Positions 17,140 to 26,189 of a DNA stretch of 64,000 bases are shown in pieces (the stretch's first letter is position 1; each line of letters begins with the position of its first letter). Origin of the DNA: Mesopusillimonas faecipullorum (lineage in GTDB: Bacteria; Pseudomonadota; Gammaproteobacteria; Burkholderiales; Burkholderiaceae_B); NCBI RefSeq assembly GCF_020539505.1, contig NZ_JACDXW010000001.1:372001-436000 (forward strand), given 5' to 3'. Below the pieces are notes generated by a model, which saw only the letters and a list, made by a program, of their open reading frames with translations, did no database searches and had not been told where the DNA came from. A program made the position numbers and the translations under genes.

Positions 17140-18204
17140 TTATAAAAGCGGGTCTATGGGCAAGAGCTGAAGAAACTTGATGGTGGCTCGCTGCCACCAG
17201 TTGGTACCAGGCTCTACATCAAAGCGTTGTTCTTGACCGTCTTTGTGAAGCAGCCAGTAAATTTCTCCGTCTTCATCCAAGCCCAAACGATAGGCCATCC
17301 GCGGAACATCTTGGCTAAAAATCCGTGTCACTTGCCGGGCCAGCGCGGGGCTATCGATCACGAAGCCGAGTTCGGTGTTGAGTTTGGCAGAGCGCGGATC
17401 GAAGTTAAACGAGCCTACAAACACACGCTCGCCATCTACCGCGAAAGTCTTGGCGTGCAAGCTGGAACCCGAGCTGCCGAGCAAGCGCGACCCCTGAGGC
17501 TGTGGCGTTGATGCCGCACTACGCATCTCGTATAGCTGCACGCCCCCTCGCAGCAAGTCCTCACGCCGCTTGGCATAGCCAGAGTGCACGATGATGACGT
17601 CACTGGCGCCGAAATATTCGTCACCAATATTGCGGCCGCCAATAATGGTGACCTGGTTGTCGGCTGTCAGAGACTTGTTGTGCATACGCCGGTTCAGGCG
17701 CGAAAAATCGGTGAAATAGCCCAGCATCTTGGGCCAACGCAGTAAAAAAGGATTGAAGAGCCTGACCTGAATATTGGCATGCGCATCCAGCGCTGCAAGC
17801 TCATCGTCCAGGCCGGCGATGCCGTTGTCATCCAACAGCAAACGCACCCGTACACCCCTGTCTGCCGCCTCGTAAAGGGCTTCAAGCAGCAAGGTGCCCG
17901 TCATGTCGGCACGCCAAATGTAGTACTGCACATCCAGGGTGCGCTCGGCGGCACGCACTAAAGACATGCGAGCAGCAAAAGCATCACGGGCATCGGCCAG
18001 TGGATGGATGCCCGACAGGCCCGCATGGGTGTCAGCCAGCGGGCTAATGGCTTTGCCTAGCGCAGTCGCCCGGGCCTCTTGCTGGCTGAGTGCCGAGGAA
18101 GCCTCGCGACCGTCCAGGGGCGGCAAAGCACAGCCGCCCATAAGGGCGGCGTACAGCACCCCAACGGCTGCCAGTACGATAGCGAAGGTACGTTTTGACG
18201 GCAT
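17140..18204 (-). CDS. Phospholipase D-family protein (ClsC/YmdC-like), shortened in the middle
   Basis: A putative envelope-attached phosphatidyltransferase/phospholipase D. An N-terminal hydrophobic segment ends in LMGGC (possible lipoprotein, C25). Both HKD motifs are present: HNKSLTADNQVTIIGGRN (H175, K177, D182) and HAKTFAVDGERVFVGSFN (H250, K252, D257). Only 67 residues separate them and the total is 354, whereas related Burkholderiales proteins that I recall are about 500 or more with roughly 200 between motifs. The junction is near residues 201-207, where FGASDV runs straight into VHSGYAKRREDLL, text that normally lies in the second half. The frame is open throughout, so an in-frame internal deletion is the simplest reading. 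Activity is uncertain. Confidence 0.8.
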   Translation of the reverse strand: MPSKRTFAIVLAAVGVLYAALMGGCALPPLDGREASSALSQQEARATALGKAISPLADTHAGLSGIHPLADARDAFAARMSLVRAAERTLDVQYYIWRADMTGTLLLEALYEAADRGVRVRLLLDDNGIAGLDDELAALDAHANIQVRLFNPFLLRWPKMLGYFTDFSRLNRRMHNKSLTADNQVTIIGGRNIGDEYFGASDVIIVHSGYAKRREDLLRGGVQLYEMRSAASTPQPQGSRLLGSSGSSLHAKTFAVDGERVFVGSFNFDPRSAKLNTELGFVIDSPALARQVTRIFSQDVPRMAYRLGLDEDGEIYWLLHKDGQEQRFDVEPGTNWWQRATIKFLQLLPIDPLL

Positions 18205-18269
18205 TTGGAAGTTTCCTAGAATACCGCGCAGCCCGCTATCGAACCGGACAGACCATCTTAGGGTGGCGG

Positions 18270-19943
18270 TTACTTCAAAGCCTTGTAGCGTATGCGTCGA
18301 GGTTTGGCGCCTTCTTCGCCTAAACGCAATTTCTTGTCGGCTTCATACTCTTGGTAGTTGCCGTCGAAGAATACCACTTGGGAGTCGCCCTCGAATGCCA
18401 AAATGTGAGTGGCGATGCGATCCAAGAACCAACGATCGTGGCTGATGACCAGCACCGTACCCGCAAACTCCAGCAAGGCGTCTTCCAGGGCACGCAAGGT
18501 TTCGACGTCCAGATCGTTGGAGGGTTCGTCCAGCAGCAATACGTTGCCGCCCGTGATCAGGGTTTTGGCCAAGTGGAAGCGCCCGCGCTCGCCGCCCGAC
18601 AACTGCCCTACCCGTTTGTTCTGGTCACCCCCTTTGAAGTTGAAACGACCCAGATAGGCGCGTGCAGCCATTTCAAACTTGCCAACGGTGATCAGGTCGG
18701 CCCCATCGGACAAGGCCTCGAACACGGTTTTTTCGTCGGGCAAGGCTTCACGAGACTGGTCGACATAAGCCAGCCTGACCGTTTGGCCGATAGCGACTTC
18801 ACCGCTATCGGGCTGCTCTTTACCGGCAATCATGCGAAACAGCGTGGATTTACCTGCGCCGTTGGGGCCTATGATGCCGACGATGGCGCCCGGCGGAATA
18901 CGGAAGCTGATATCGTCAATGAGCAGCCGGTCGCCGTAACCCTTGCTGACACCCTTGAATTCAATAGCTTCGTTACCCAGGCGCTCGGCCACCGGAATGA
19001 AGATTTCCGATGTCTCGTTGCGTTTCTGGTATTCGTGCGAGCTGAGCTCTTCGAAACGGGCAATACGCGCCTTGGATTTAGCCTGGCGAGCCTTGGGATT
19101 CTGACGCACCCATTCAAGTTCTTTCTTGATGGTTTTCTGGCGTGCCGACTCGGAGGCTTCTTCTTGCTTGAGGCGAGCTTCTTTTTGCTCCAGCCATGAG
19201 CTGTAATTGCCCTTCCAGGGAATACCATGCCCCCGATCCAGTTCGAGTATCCATTCTGCGGCGTTATCCAGGAAATAACGATCATGGGTCACGGCGACGA
19301 CGGTACCCGGGAATTTCTGCAAGAAGAGTTCCAGCCACTCTACGCTTTCGGCATCCAGGTGGTTGGTGGGCTCATCCAGTAACAGCATGTCGGGTTTGGA
19401 CAGCAGCAGGCGGCACAGTGCCACACGGCGCTTCTCGCCGCCCGACAAATTGCCTACTACGGCATCCCAGGGCGGCAAACGCAGCGCGTCGGCGGCGATT
19501 TCCATCTGGTGAGCAATGTCGTCGGAGCCGCTGGAAGCCGCCGCCTCGATGACGGCTTCCAGTTCGGCCTGCTCTGCAGCCAAGGCATCGAAGTCGGCAT
19601 CAGGCTCGGCATAGGCAGCATAAACCTCGTCCAGTCGTTTACGCGCCTCGAATACTTCGCCCAGCCCAGCTTCGACGGACTGCTTGACAGTGTGTTCGGG
19701 ATCGAGCTGGGGCTCTTGAGGCAGATAACCGATCTTGAGCCCAGGCATGGGCACGGCTTCGCCTTCAATGTCTTTATCGACACCCGCCATGATGCGCAGC
19801 AGTGTTGATTTGCCCGCGCCGTTCAGGCCCAGCACGCCAATTTTGGCGCCAGGAAAGAACGACAGGGAAATGTCACGCAGAATCTGGCGTTTGGGGGGCA
19901 CGATTTTGCCCACGCGGTTCATCGTATAAACGTACTGAGCCAT
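18270..19943 (-). CDS. ettA: Energy-dependent translational throttle protein EttA (ABC-F)
   Basis: Soluble ABC-F ATPase that binds the ribosomal E site and gates the first elongation step by ATP/ADP ratio; 557 residues. Two ABC cassettes are visible: Walker A GLNGAGKST (about residue 40) and GPNGAGKST (about 360), signatures LSGGEKRRVALCRLL and LSGGERGRFHLAKTL, and Walker B LLLDEPTNHLD and LLLDEPSNDLD. The arm domain inserted in the first cassette and the basic linker (KQEEASESARQKTIKKELEW) are present, which with MAQYVYTMNRVGKIVPPKR points to EttA over Uup. The ATG at 19943 is chosen over an upstream start at 20039 by homology. Divergent from the acidic orphan gene at 20083. Confidence 0.95.
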   Translation of the reverse strand: MAQYVYTMNRVGKIVPPKRQILRDISLSFFPGAKIGVLGLNGAGKSTLLRIMAGVDKDIEGEAVPMPGLKIGYLPQEPQLDPEHTVKQSVEAGLGEVFEARKRLDEVYAAYAEPDADFDALAAEQAELEAVIEAAASSGSDDIAHQMEIAADALRLPPWDAVVGNLSGGEKRRVALCRLLLSKPDMLLLDEPTNHLDAESVEWLELFLQKFPGTVVAVTHDRYFLDNAAEWILELDRGHGIPWKGNYSSWLEQKEARLKQEEASESARQKTIKKELEWVRQNPKARQAKSKARIARFEELSSHEYQKRNETSEIFIPVAERLGNEAIEFKGVSKGYGDRLLIDDISFRIPPGAIVGIIGPNGAGKSTLFRMIAGKEQPDSGEVAIGQTVRLAYVDQSREALPDEKTVFEALSDGADLITVGKFEMAARAYLGRFNFKGGDQNKRVGQLSGGERGRFHLAKTLITGGNVLLLDEPSNDLDVETLRALEDALLEFAGTVLVISHDRWFLDRIATHILAFEGDSQVVFFDGNYQEYEADKKLRLGEEGAKPRRIRYKALK

Positions 19944-20082
19944 AACCCTTCCATAGGGGAAAACAATCAAAACCCGATTGTAGGCCACTCGGACAGGCAC
20001 CGGCTGAAAACGCGGTACGGCGCGTGCCTCAAGCGCCAACAGCAGCCTACAATGTCAGAAATTTCTTGCCGCGAGTTTACTC

Positions 20083-20562
20083 ATGTCTACCTCCCCTTCC
20101 GCTCCTTTGGTATTCAACCAAGAGGAGTCCGACCTGATAGGTCGCACAGCCGACGCACTCAGCGCCTACTTGGGCAAGCCCGTGCTGGCCGAAATCATTG
20201 ATGCCACTGAAAGCGGCTTCGAGTGGGTGGTGTTTGCCGTACCCCTGGAAGAAGGTGACGATGAGCAGGACATGGCGACGGTTCAAGTGGGCGGCGCCGA
20301 CGGTCGTTTGGTGGGACAAAAAGGGGGGCTGGAACTGGAAGACGGCGCCTCTTATCACTGCCAGTACCTGTGGGCCATACAGCTTACCGAAATGGAAGGC
20401 GCGCGCTTCATCAAGCTAGACGGCGAAGGCGAAGAAATCGGCTGGAGCGACGACCTGGCTGCGCTGCTACCCTTTGCCTTGAACGATACGCTACCGGAAT
20501 GGGCGGACGAGGACGAAGACGACGAGGATGGCGAAGACTCGGACGACACCCGCAAAAGCTGA
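20083..20562 (+). CDS. Acidic protein of unknown function
   Basis: 159 residues, no family recognised. It begins MSTSPSAPLVFNQEESDLIG, seems to form a compact mixed alpha/beta domain (about 10-138), and ends in a strongly acidic tail (WADEDEDDEDGEDSDD, residues 140-155). No signal peptide or membrane segment, so cytoplasmic. Codon use resembles the neighbours and the frame is clean, so I take it as real. It shares the 139-base divergent region (19944-20082) with ettA; TACAAT-like -10 candidates occur in both directions. The acidic tail could mimic nucleic acid or bind basic partners, but nothing visible fixes a role. Confidence 0.7.
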   Translation: MSTSPSAPLVFNQEESDLIGRTADALSAYLGKPVLAEIIDATESGFEWVVFAVPLEEGDDEQDMATVQVGGADGRLVGQKGGLELEDGASYHCQYLWAIQLTEMEGARFIKLDGEGEEIGWSDDLAALLPFALNDTLPEWADEDEDDEDGEDSDDTRKS

Positions 20563-20584
20563 ACCGCGCCGGCCATTGCTTATA

Positions 20585-21520
20585 TCAAGCGCCCGCCGGC
20601 CCACCCTTTTGCCGTCGATCTCGCCAATACAGGGCGGCGCCCACGGGCCACATGAGGGCGCACAACACCCGTGCCTGCCCACTTAGCGGCGGCATTTCGG
20701 GCAGGGCTTGCCCGTCGTGTCGTAGATGCATGCCAAATCTTGTGTACCGCGCTGCCGCCAGCAAGAAAGCTTTGGGCCAGTACCTAAACCAAGGCATGCA
20801 GTGGCAGAGCGTATCTTGCGCCAGCAACCACAGTCCCAAGGCATGGCGCCCGCCGTCCACCCCCTGGCGGGACAGCGAATCACCGCTATCGTGATAAACG
20901 CGGAACACCTGATTCACGTGGCGGCTAAGATAGCCGGCGCGAGCAATGGCACGCCATACCAAGCTCTCGGGTACAAAACCGGGGACATCTTCAGGAAAAG
21001 GAAAACGACGCAACACCTCGGTGCGCATGCAACCGAATTTCTCGCCGGCCACACGGTAACGGAACACCATGTCCAGCACGCTGGCGTCCATGCCGTCTTT
21101 GGGAAATAGATCGCCCACAATGCGACCATCAGGCCGGGCACACAAGCCCGTGACCGCAAAAAACACTGCCTGCCGCTCGGTAGGCAAAGACGCGATGACA
21201 GCCTGCATCTGCGCCAAGGCATCCGCCTCCAAGGCATCGTCGCTATCCAAGGCTACCAGCCAACTGCCTCGGGCTTCCCGAACGCCATGATTGAAAGCTG
21301 CTTTTTTATGACGATTGGGCTGCCACACATAGCGCACGGGAAAAGGCGCATGCTGTTGCCACTGTGCCACCTCCTGCGCCGTGTTGTCCGTTGAACCGTC
21401 ATCGACCACCAGCCACTCAAAGTCGACGCCCGTTTGCGCCAATAAAGATTCAAATACGCGGCCCAGGGTATGAGCGCGATTGAAAGTGGGCGTCATCACA
21501 GTAAAAAACGGTGCGCGCAT
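20585..21520 (-). CDS. Glycosyltransferase family 2 protein
   Basis: 311-residue GT-A fold transferase. The N-terminus FTVMTPTFNRAHTLGRVFESL, DDGSTDNT and LDSDD (metal-binding DXD equivalent) are standard GT2 motifs. FPEDVPGFVPESLVWRAIARAGY provides the acceptor-side segment and QGVDGGRHALGLWLLAQD lies in the C-terminal half; a hydrophobic stretch near the end (VLCALMWPVGAALYW) may anchor it to the membrane. The ATG at 21520 has AAGGAGG seven bases upstream. It stands alone, not in a polysaccharide cluster, with a terminator just upstream. Donor and acceptor are unknown; LPS or surface-glycan decoration is a guess. Confidence 0.88.
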   Translation of the reverse strand: MRAPFFTVMTPTFNRAHTLGRVFESLLAQTGVDFEWLVVDDGSTDNTAQEVAQWQQHAPFPVRYVWQPNRHKKAAFNHGVREARGSWLVALDSDDALEADALAQMQAVIASLPTERQAVFFAVTGLCARPDGRIVGDLFPKDGMDASVLDMVFRYRVAGEKFGCMRTEVLRRFPFPEDVPGFVPESLVWRAIARAGYLSRHVNQVFRVYHDSGDSLSRQGVDGGRHALGLWLLAQDTLCHCMPWFRYWPKAFLLAAARYTRFGMHLRHDGQALPEMPPLSGQARVLCALMWPVGAALYWRDRRQKGGPAGA

Positions 21521-21557
21521 ATTGCTGCCCTCCTTGGGTAAAGGTGGAAAAGCAAAC

Positions 21558-21590
21558 AGAAAAGCCACCGCAGACATGGGTGGCTTTTCT
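21558..21590 (-). terminator. Intrinsic terminator after the enoyl-CoA hydratase gene
   Basis: AGAAAAGCCACC (21558-21569) and GGTGGCTTTTCT (21579-21590) form a perfect 12-bp stem with a nine-base loop. Reading leftward the right arm ends in a T-rich tract. It separates enoyl-CoA hydratase from the glycosyltransferase gene downstream. Confidence 0.8.
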
Positions 21591-21663
21591 TTAAAACGCC
21601 TTGCCGGCCAGGAACAGCTTAGCGCAGCATGCCGGCCTGCTCAAGACAGGCCGTTACCGCATA

Positions 21664-22431
21664 TTACTTACCTTGCCAGACAGGCTTACGCTTCTCGGCA
21701 AAAGCGGTAGCGCCTTCCTTGGCGTCAGCCGAAGTGAAAACCTTGGTCACGCGAGGACGTTGCAGCTCGAACATTTCGTCTTGACGCCAATCGCGCGACA
21801 GCTTGACGATTTCTTTGGCTGCCTGCACCGCCATGGGCCCATTCTGGGCAATAGCGCGCCCCAGTTCCAGGGCACCTTCAACAGCCTTGCCCGGTTCAAC
21901 CAGACGATTGACCATACCAAACTGGTAGGCGCGCTCGGCACTGAACATATCACCCGTCAAAATGACTTCCATGGCCACGTGATAAGGAATGCGATAAGGC
22001 AAACGCAACATGCCGCCCGAACTGGGGATCAAGCCACGCTTGGTTTCGGGAAGACCAAAATTGGCGTTGTTGGCGGCAACAATCATGTCGCAAGCCAAAG
22101 CCAGCTCGCAGCCACCTGCCAAGGCATAACCCTCGACGGCAGCAATCAATGGCTTACGTGGTTGCTTTTCGCACAGGCCACCCAGCCCACGCCCTTCAAC
22201 CAGCGGACGCTGCCCCGTCGCGGCAAATGCCTTGAGGTCCATGCCTGCCGAGAACGTGCCACCCGCCCCCGTAAGAATTCCCAACACCACGTCGTCGTCT
22301 TCGTCCATACGCACAAATATGTCAGCCATGGCGTGCGCAGTCTCGTAATTGATGGCGTTGCGAGCCTCGGGACGGTTGATGGTGATGAGCAAAACGCCAT
22401 CGTTGAGTTCGGTCTTGACCAGTTCGGACAT
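21664..22431 (-). CDS. Enoyl-CoA hydratase/isomerase family protein (crotonase-like)
   Basis: 255-residue crotonase-fold enzyme, cytoplasmic, hydrating trans-2-enoyl-CoA esters in beta-oxidation or a related acyl-CoA route. The oxyanion-hole segments are present: AGGTFSAGMDLKAF (around residues 56-70) and VEGYALAGGCELALACD (around 95-112). The catalytic-glutamate segment is FGLPETKRGLIPSSGGMLRLP, with the glutamate in the PETK position. The ATG at 22431 has GGAGG upstream; an earlier start at 22491 was rejected. TATAGT on the minus strand at 22480-22485 is a plausible -10. Exact substrate cannot be read from sequence. Confidence 0.92.
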   Translation of the reverse strand: MSELVKTELNDGVLLITINRPEARNAINYETAHAMADIFVRMDEDDDVVLGILTGAGGTFSAGMDLKAFAATGQRPLVEGRGLGGLCEKQPRKPLIAAVEGYALAGGCELALACDMIVAANNANFGLPETKRGLIPSSGGMLRLPYRIPYHVAMEVILTGDMFSAERAYQFGMVNRLVEPGKAVEGALELGRAIAQNGPMAVQAAKEIVKLSRDWRQDEMFELQRPRVTKVFTSADAKEGATAFAEKRKPVWQGK

Positions 22432-22619
22432 CGATGCCTCCGGAAATATCCAGGATTTAGTAGAAATATGAACCATTAAACTATAAAACAACTACGCTGA
22501 TGCCAGATCACGCTTGCCCAGGGTGCGCGACCCGCCCGGATAGCCCCGCAGCCGGCGAGACTGCAAACCACGCTAAAATCAAGGGATTTTGCGACTTCAG
22601 GCCTTTCTTTTTTTCGCGC

Positions 22620-23519
22620 ATGCTTACTTTCCAGCAAATTATTCTGACCCTGCAACAGTACTGGGACAAGCACGGTTGTGCCCTGCTGCAGCCCTACGAC
22701 ATGGAAGTGGGCGCGGGCACCTCGCACACCGCCACATTCCTGCGCGCCATCGGGCCCGAGCCCTGGCGTGCCGCCTACGTGCAGCCCTCGCGCCGCCCCA
22801 AAGACGGGCGCTACGGCAACAATCCCAACCGGCTTCAGCACTACTACCAATTCCAGGTCGTGCTCAAACCCGCGCCTCCCGAGATTCTCGATCTGTACAT
22901 TGCTTCCTTGCAAGCCTTGGGCATAGATCCTCAGCAACATGACATCCGCTTTGTCGAGGACGACTGGGAAAACCCCACCCTGGGCGCCTGGGGACTGGGC
23001 TGGGAAGTCTGGCTCAACGGCATGGAAGTCACGCAGTTCACTTACTTTCAGCAAGTCGGCGGCCTGGATTGCCATCCGGTCATGGGCGAAATCACCTACG
23101 GTCTTGAACGCCTGGCCATGTATCTGCAAGGCGTTGAAAGCGTCTACGACCTGGTCTGGACCCTACGCGACGACGGCAGCAAGGTGCTGTACCGCGACGT
23201 CTTCCATCAAAACGAGGTGGAGCAATCCACCTACAACTTCGAGCATGCCTCGACCACCATGTTGTTTGCGCATTTCAACGATTACGAAGCAGAGGCCACT
23301 CGCCTGATCGATGTCCCGCTGGCGCTTCCCGCCTACGAGGCCACTCTGAAAGCCGCCCACACCTTCAACATGCTAGATGCGCGCGGCGCCATCAGCGTTA
23401 CCGAGCGCGCGGCTTACATAGGCCGCATCCGCAAGTTATCGCGCGCCGTTGCCCAAGCTTATTTCGATTCCCGCGAAAAACTGGGATTCCCCATGCTGCG
23501 CCGCACGGAGGGCGTGTAA
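22620..23519 (+). CDS. glyQ: Glycyl-tRNA synthetase alpha subunit
   Basis: 299-residue catalytic alpha subunit of the bacterial alpha2beta2 Gly[56 protein letters not shown] and [20 protein letters not shown] are hallmark GlyQ stretches. The ATG at 22620 is chosen over 22500 by homology. TAAAAT at 22574-22579 is a possible -10. The stop overlaps the start of glyS as TAATG, so the subunits are translationally coupled. Confidence 0.97.
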   Translation: MLTFQQIILTLQQYWDKHGCALLQPYDMEVGAGTSHTATFLRAIGPEPWRAAYVQPSRRPKDGRYGNNPNRLQHYYQFQVVLKPAPPEILDLYIASLQALGIDPQQHDIRFVEDDWENPTLGAWGLGWEVWLNGMEVTQFTYFQQVGGLDCHPVMGEITYGLERLAMYLQGVESVYDLVWTLRDDGSKVLYRDVFHQNEVEQSTYNFEHASTTMLFAHFNDYEAEATRLIDVPLALPAYEATLKAAHTFNMLDARGAISVTERAAYIGRIRKLSRAVAQAYFDSREKLGFPMLRRTEGV

Positions 23520-25654
23520 TGAGCAACACTCGCCCCCTGCTGGTCGAACTGCTGACCGAAGAACTGCCACCCAAAGCGCTTAACCGCCTGGGCCAGGCTT
23601 TTGCCCACCAAGTACGCGACACGCTGGCTGCTCAACACTTGCTTGCTGACGACTGTGCCTGCGAAGACTACGCCACGCCCCGGCGCTTGGCTGTACTGCT
23701 GACAGTCGTCCGCGACCAAGCCCCCGAGCAAAGCTACTCCGAGAAACTCATGCCGGTGAAAGTCGGCCTGGATGCCGACGGAAACGCCACGCCAGCCTTG
23801 CAAAAGAAACTGGCAAGCAAAGGATGGGAGCATCTGACTGTAGCCGACCTGGCGCGCGAATCAGACGGCAAGCAAGAATACCTGTACGCCAACGGCGTAG
23901 CGCCCGGCATCGCGTTGGCCGAGGGTCTGCAACTGGCCTTGGATGAAGCCATCGCCAAGATGCCTATCCCAAAGGTCATGCAGTATCAACTGGCCGACGG
24001 CAGCACAACCGTTAAATTCGTGCGTCCCGCCCATCGCCTGCTCGCGCTGTGGGGCGATCAAGTCGTACCCGTGCAGGCACTGGGCCTGCAAGCCGACCGC
24101 CTCACCCAAGGCCACCGTTTTCTGGCGCCCGAAGTCATCAGCCTGAAGCAAACCGATGAGTACGTGGATCAGTTAAGCCAGGCAGGCAAAGTGATTCCCT
24201 CGTTTGCACAACGCCGCGAGAACATTGCGGGTCAACTGGCTCAGCACGCCGCACAGTTGCAAGCCACCATAGGCGACGACCCCGAGGTTCAAGCACTGCT
24301 GGACGAAGTCACCGCACTGGTTGAATGGCCCGTGGTTTACGTAGGTCAGTTCGACCAGGGCTTTCTTAGCGTGCCGCCCGAATGCCTGATCCTGACGATG
24401 CGTCTGAATCAGAAATACTTCCCCCTATTCAACCCCACTGACGGCAAGTTGACGCACCGTTTCCTTATCGTCAGCAATATGCAGGTTGCCGACCCGCATC
24501 ACATCATCGAGGGTAACGAGCGGGTGGTGCGCCCACGTTTGGCCGACGCCCAATTCTTCTTCGAGACCGACCGCAAGCAAACACTGGCCGAGCGTATTCC
24601 CGCACTGGCCGAAAGCGTTTACCACAACAAACTGGGTTCGCAATTGGTACGCGCTGAACGCATCAGCCAGGTGGCGCGTTTCCTTGCCGAGCGTCTGCAA
24701 GCCGATGTCGCCCTGGCCGAACGCGCCGCACAGCTGGCCAAGGCCGACCTGAACACTGGCATGGTTGCCGAGTTCCCCGAACTTCAGGGCATCATGGGCG
24801 CCTACTACGCCCAAGCCGACGGTGAAGCCCCCGAGGTAGTGCGTGCCCTGAAGGATCAGTACCGCATTCGTCTGGACGAAGCCGTAAACGCTGAGACACT
24901 GATCGGCGCCATCCTGTTCATGGCCGAGCGCGCTGAAACGCTGATGGGTATCTGGGGCATAGGTTTGGCTCCAACAGGCGAGCGCGACCCTTACGCTTTG
25001 CGACGCGCAGCACTGGGTCTGATCAGCGCCTTTGAGCAGCTGGCTGCCGGGGGCTATCTGCCAGTACCCGACGATGCCAGACTGACGCTGGAAGCGCTCT
25101 TGCAAGCCGCAGCCGACACCTTCGAAGCCGGCGTATTGCCTGCAACCACCCTGAACGAAGTGCGCGATTTCATCTTCGAACGCTATCGTAATCAGCTCAA
25201 TGCCCACCACGATAGGCAAAGCGTGGATGCCGTTCTGGCCTTGCGCCCTGCACTGCACGAAGTACGTGCACGTATCCTGGCTTGCGAAGCCTTTGCTCAG
25301 CAACCAGAATCCGCCAGCTTGGCCGCAGCCAACAAGCGCATCAGCAATCTGCTCAAGAAAACCGATGAGGCCTTGGGTGAGGTGGATGTGGCTCGTTTGC
25401 AAGAGCCCGCCGAACAGGCGCTGGCTCAAGCCGTACAGGCGCTGGCACCCGAAGCCGCCGCGCAATTGCAGCGTGGCGACTTCGCGGCCAGCCTGGCTAC
25501 ACTCGCCAATGCGCGCCAGGCTGTCGATAATTTCTTCAACGATGTCATGGTCATGGCTGAGGACCCCGCTGTACGCGCCAACCGTCTGGCCTTGCTGGCC
25601 CGCCTGCACACCTTGATGAACCAGGTGGCCGACATTTCAAGGCTGGCCGCGTGA
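23519..25654 (+). CDS. glyS: Glycyl-tRNA synthetase beta subunit
   Basis: 711-residue beta subunit that binds and positions tRNA-Gly; it starts LLVELLTEELPPKAL, a typical GlyS N-terminus. KVIPSFAQRRENI, FLSVPPECLILTMRLNQKYFPL and an HD-like central domain with the C-terminal DALR-type anticodon-binding domain (FFNDVMVMAEDPAVRANRLALLARLH) are present. Length is normal. It overlaps glyQ by one base and its own stop overlaps the GTG start of gmhB (GTGA). Confidence 0.97.
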   Translation: MSNTRPLLVELLTEELPPKALNRLGQAFAHQVRDTLAAQHLLADDCACEDYATPRRLAVLLTVVRDQAPEQSYSEKLMPVKVGLDADGNATPALQKKLASKGWEHLTVADLARESDGKQEYLYANGVAPGIALAEGLQLALDEAIAKMPIPKVMQYQLADGSTTVKFVRPAHRLLALWGDQVVPVQALGLQADRLTQGHRFLAPEVISLKQTDEYVDQLSQAGKVIPSFAQRRENIAGQLAQHAAQLQATIGDDPEVQALLDEVTALVEWPVVYVGQFDQGFLSVPPECLILTMRLNQKYFPLFNPTDGKLTHRFLIVSNMQVADPHHIIEGNERVVRPRLADAQFFFETDRKQTLAERIPALAESVYHNKLGSQLVRAERISQVARFLAERLQADVALAERAAQLAKADLNTGMVAEFPELQGIMGAYYAQADGEAPEVVRALKDQYRIRLDEAVNAETLIGAILFMAERAETLMGIWGIGLAPTGERDPYALRRAALGLISAFEQLAAGGYLPVPDDARLTLEALLQAAADTFEAGVLPATTLNEVRDFIFERYRNQLNAHHDRQSVDAVLALRPALHEVRARILACEAFAQQPESASLAAANKRISNLLKKTDEALGEVDVARLQEPAEQALAQAVQALAPEAAAQLQRGDFAASLATLANARQAVDNFFNDVMVMAEDPAVRANRLALLARLHTLMNQVADISRLAA

Positions 25655-26187
25655 AGCTGGTTATTCTCGACCGCGACGGCGTCATCAACTATGACAGCCC
25701 TGCCTTCGTCAAGAGTCCCGACGAATGGGTAGCCTTGCCTGGCAGCCTGGAAGCCATCGCCCGCCTCAGCCAGGCGGGCTGGCGCGTGGTGCTGGCTACC
25801 AACCAGTCGGGGCTGGCGCGCGGCCTGTTCAGTATTGAAACCTTGAACGCCATACACGCCAAGATGCGCCAAGAGCTTCTGCCCTTGGGTGGCCATGTCG
25901 ACGCCATCTTTTTATGCCCTCATGGCCCTGACGACGGCTGCGACTGCCGCAAGCCCAAACCAGGCATGCTGCATGAAATCGCCTATCGTTTCGATGTCGA
26001 CCTCTCGCAGGTTCCGGTTGTAGGGGACTCCTTGCGCGACCTGGAGGCCGCCGCCGCCGCCGGATGCCAACCTTGGCTGGTGCTCACCGGAAACGGCCAG
26101 AAAACGCAGCAGGCTCATACTTTGCCGCCAGGCACTCAGGTCGCTGCCACCTTGGCCGATGTCGTTGAATGCTGGCTGGGAAGCTGA
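25651..26187 (+). CDS. gmhB: D-glycero-beta-D-manno-heptose 1,7-bisphosphate 7-phosphatase
   Basis: 178-residue HAD-family phosphatase in ADP-heptose synthesis for LPS inner core. The catalytic motif DRDGVIN (D7, D9), zinc-knuckle CPHGPDDGCDCRKPKPGM and GDSLRDLEAAAAAGC are diagnostic. Starts with GTG overlapping the glyS stop by four bases. Two bases separate it from plsC, so glyQ-glyS-gmhB-plsC appear to be one transcript. Confidence 0.95.
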   Translation: MKLVILDRDGVINYDSPAFVKSPDEWVALPGSLEAIARLSQAGWRVVLATNQSGLARGLFSIETLNAIHAKMRQELLPLGGHVDAIFLCPHGPDDGCDCRKPKPGMLHEIAYRFDVDLSQVPVVGDSLRDLEAAAAAGCQPWLVLTGNGQKTQQAHTLPPGTQVAATLADVVECWLGS

Positions 26188-26189
26188 CC

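Noticed and set aside
24425-25609. A 394-codon minus-strand frame inside glyS
   Set aside because: Antisense shadow of glyS with Gly/Gln-rich translation that mirrors the opposite codons.
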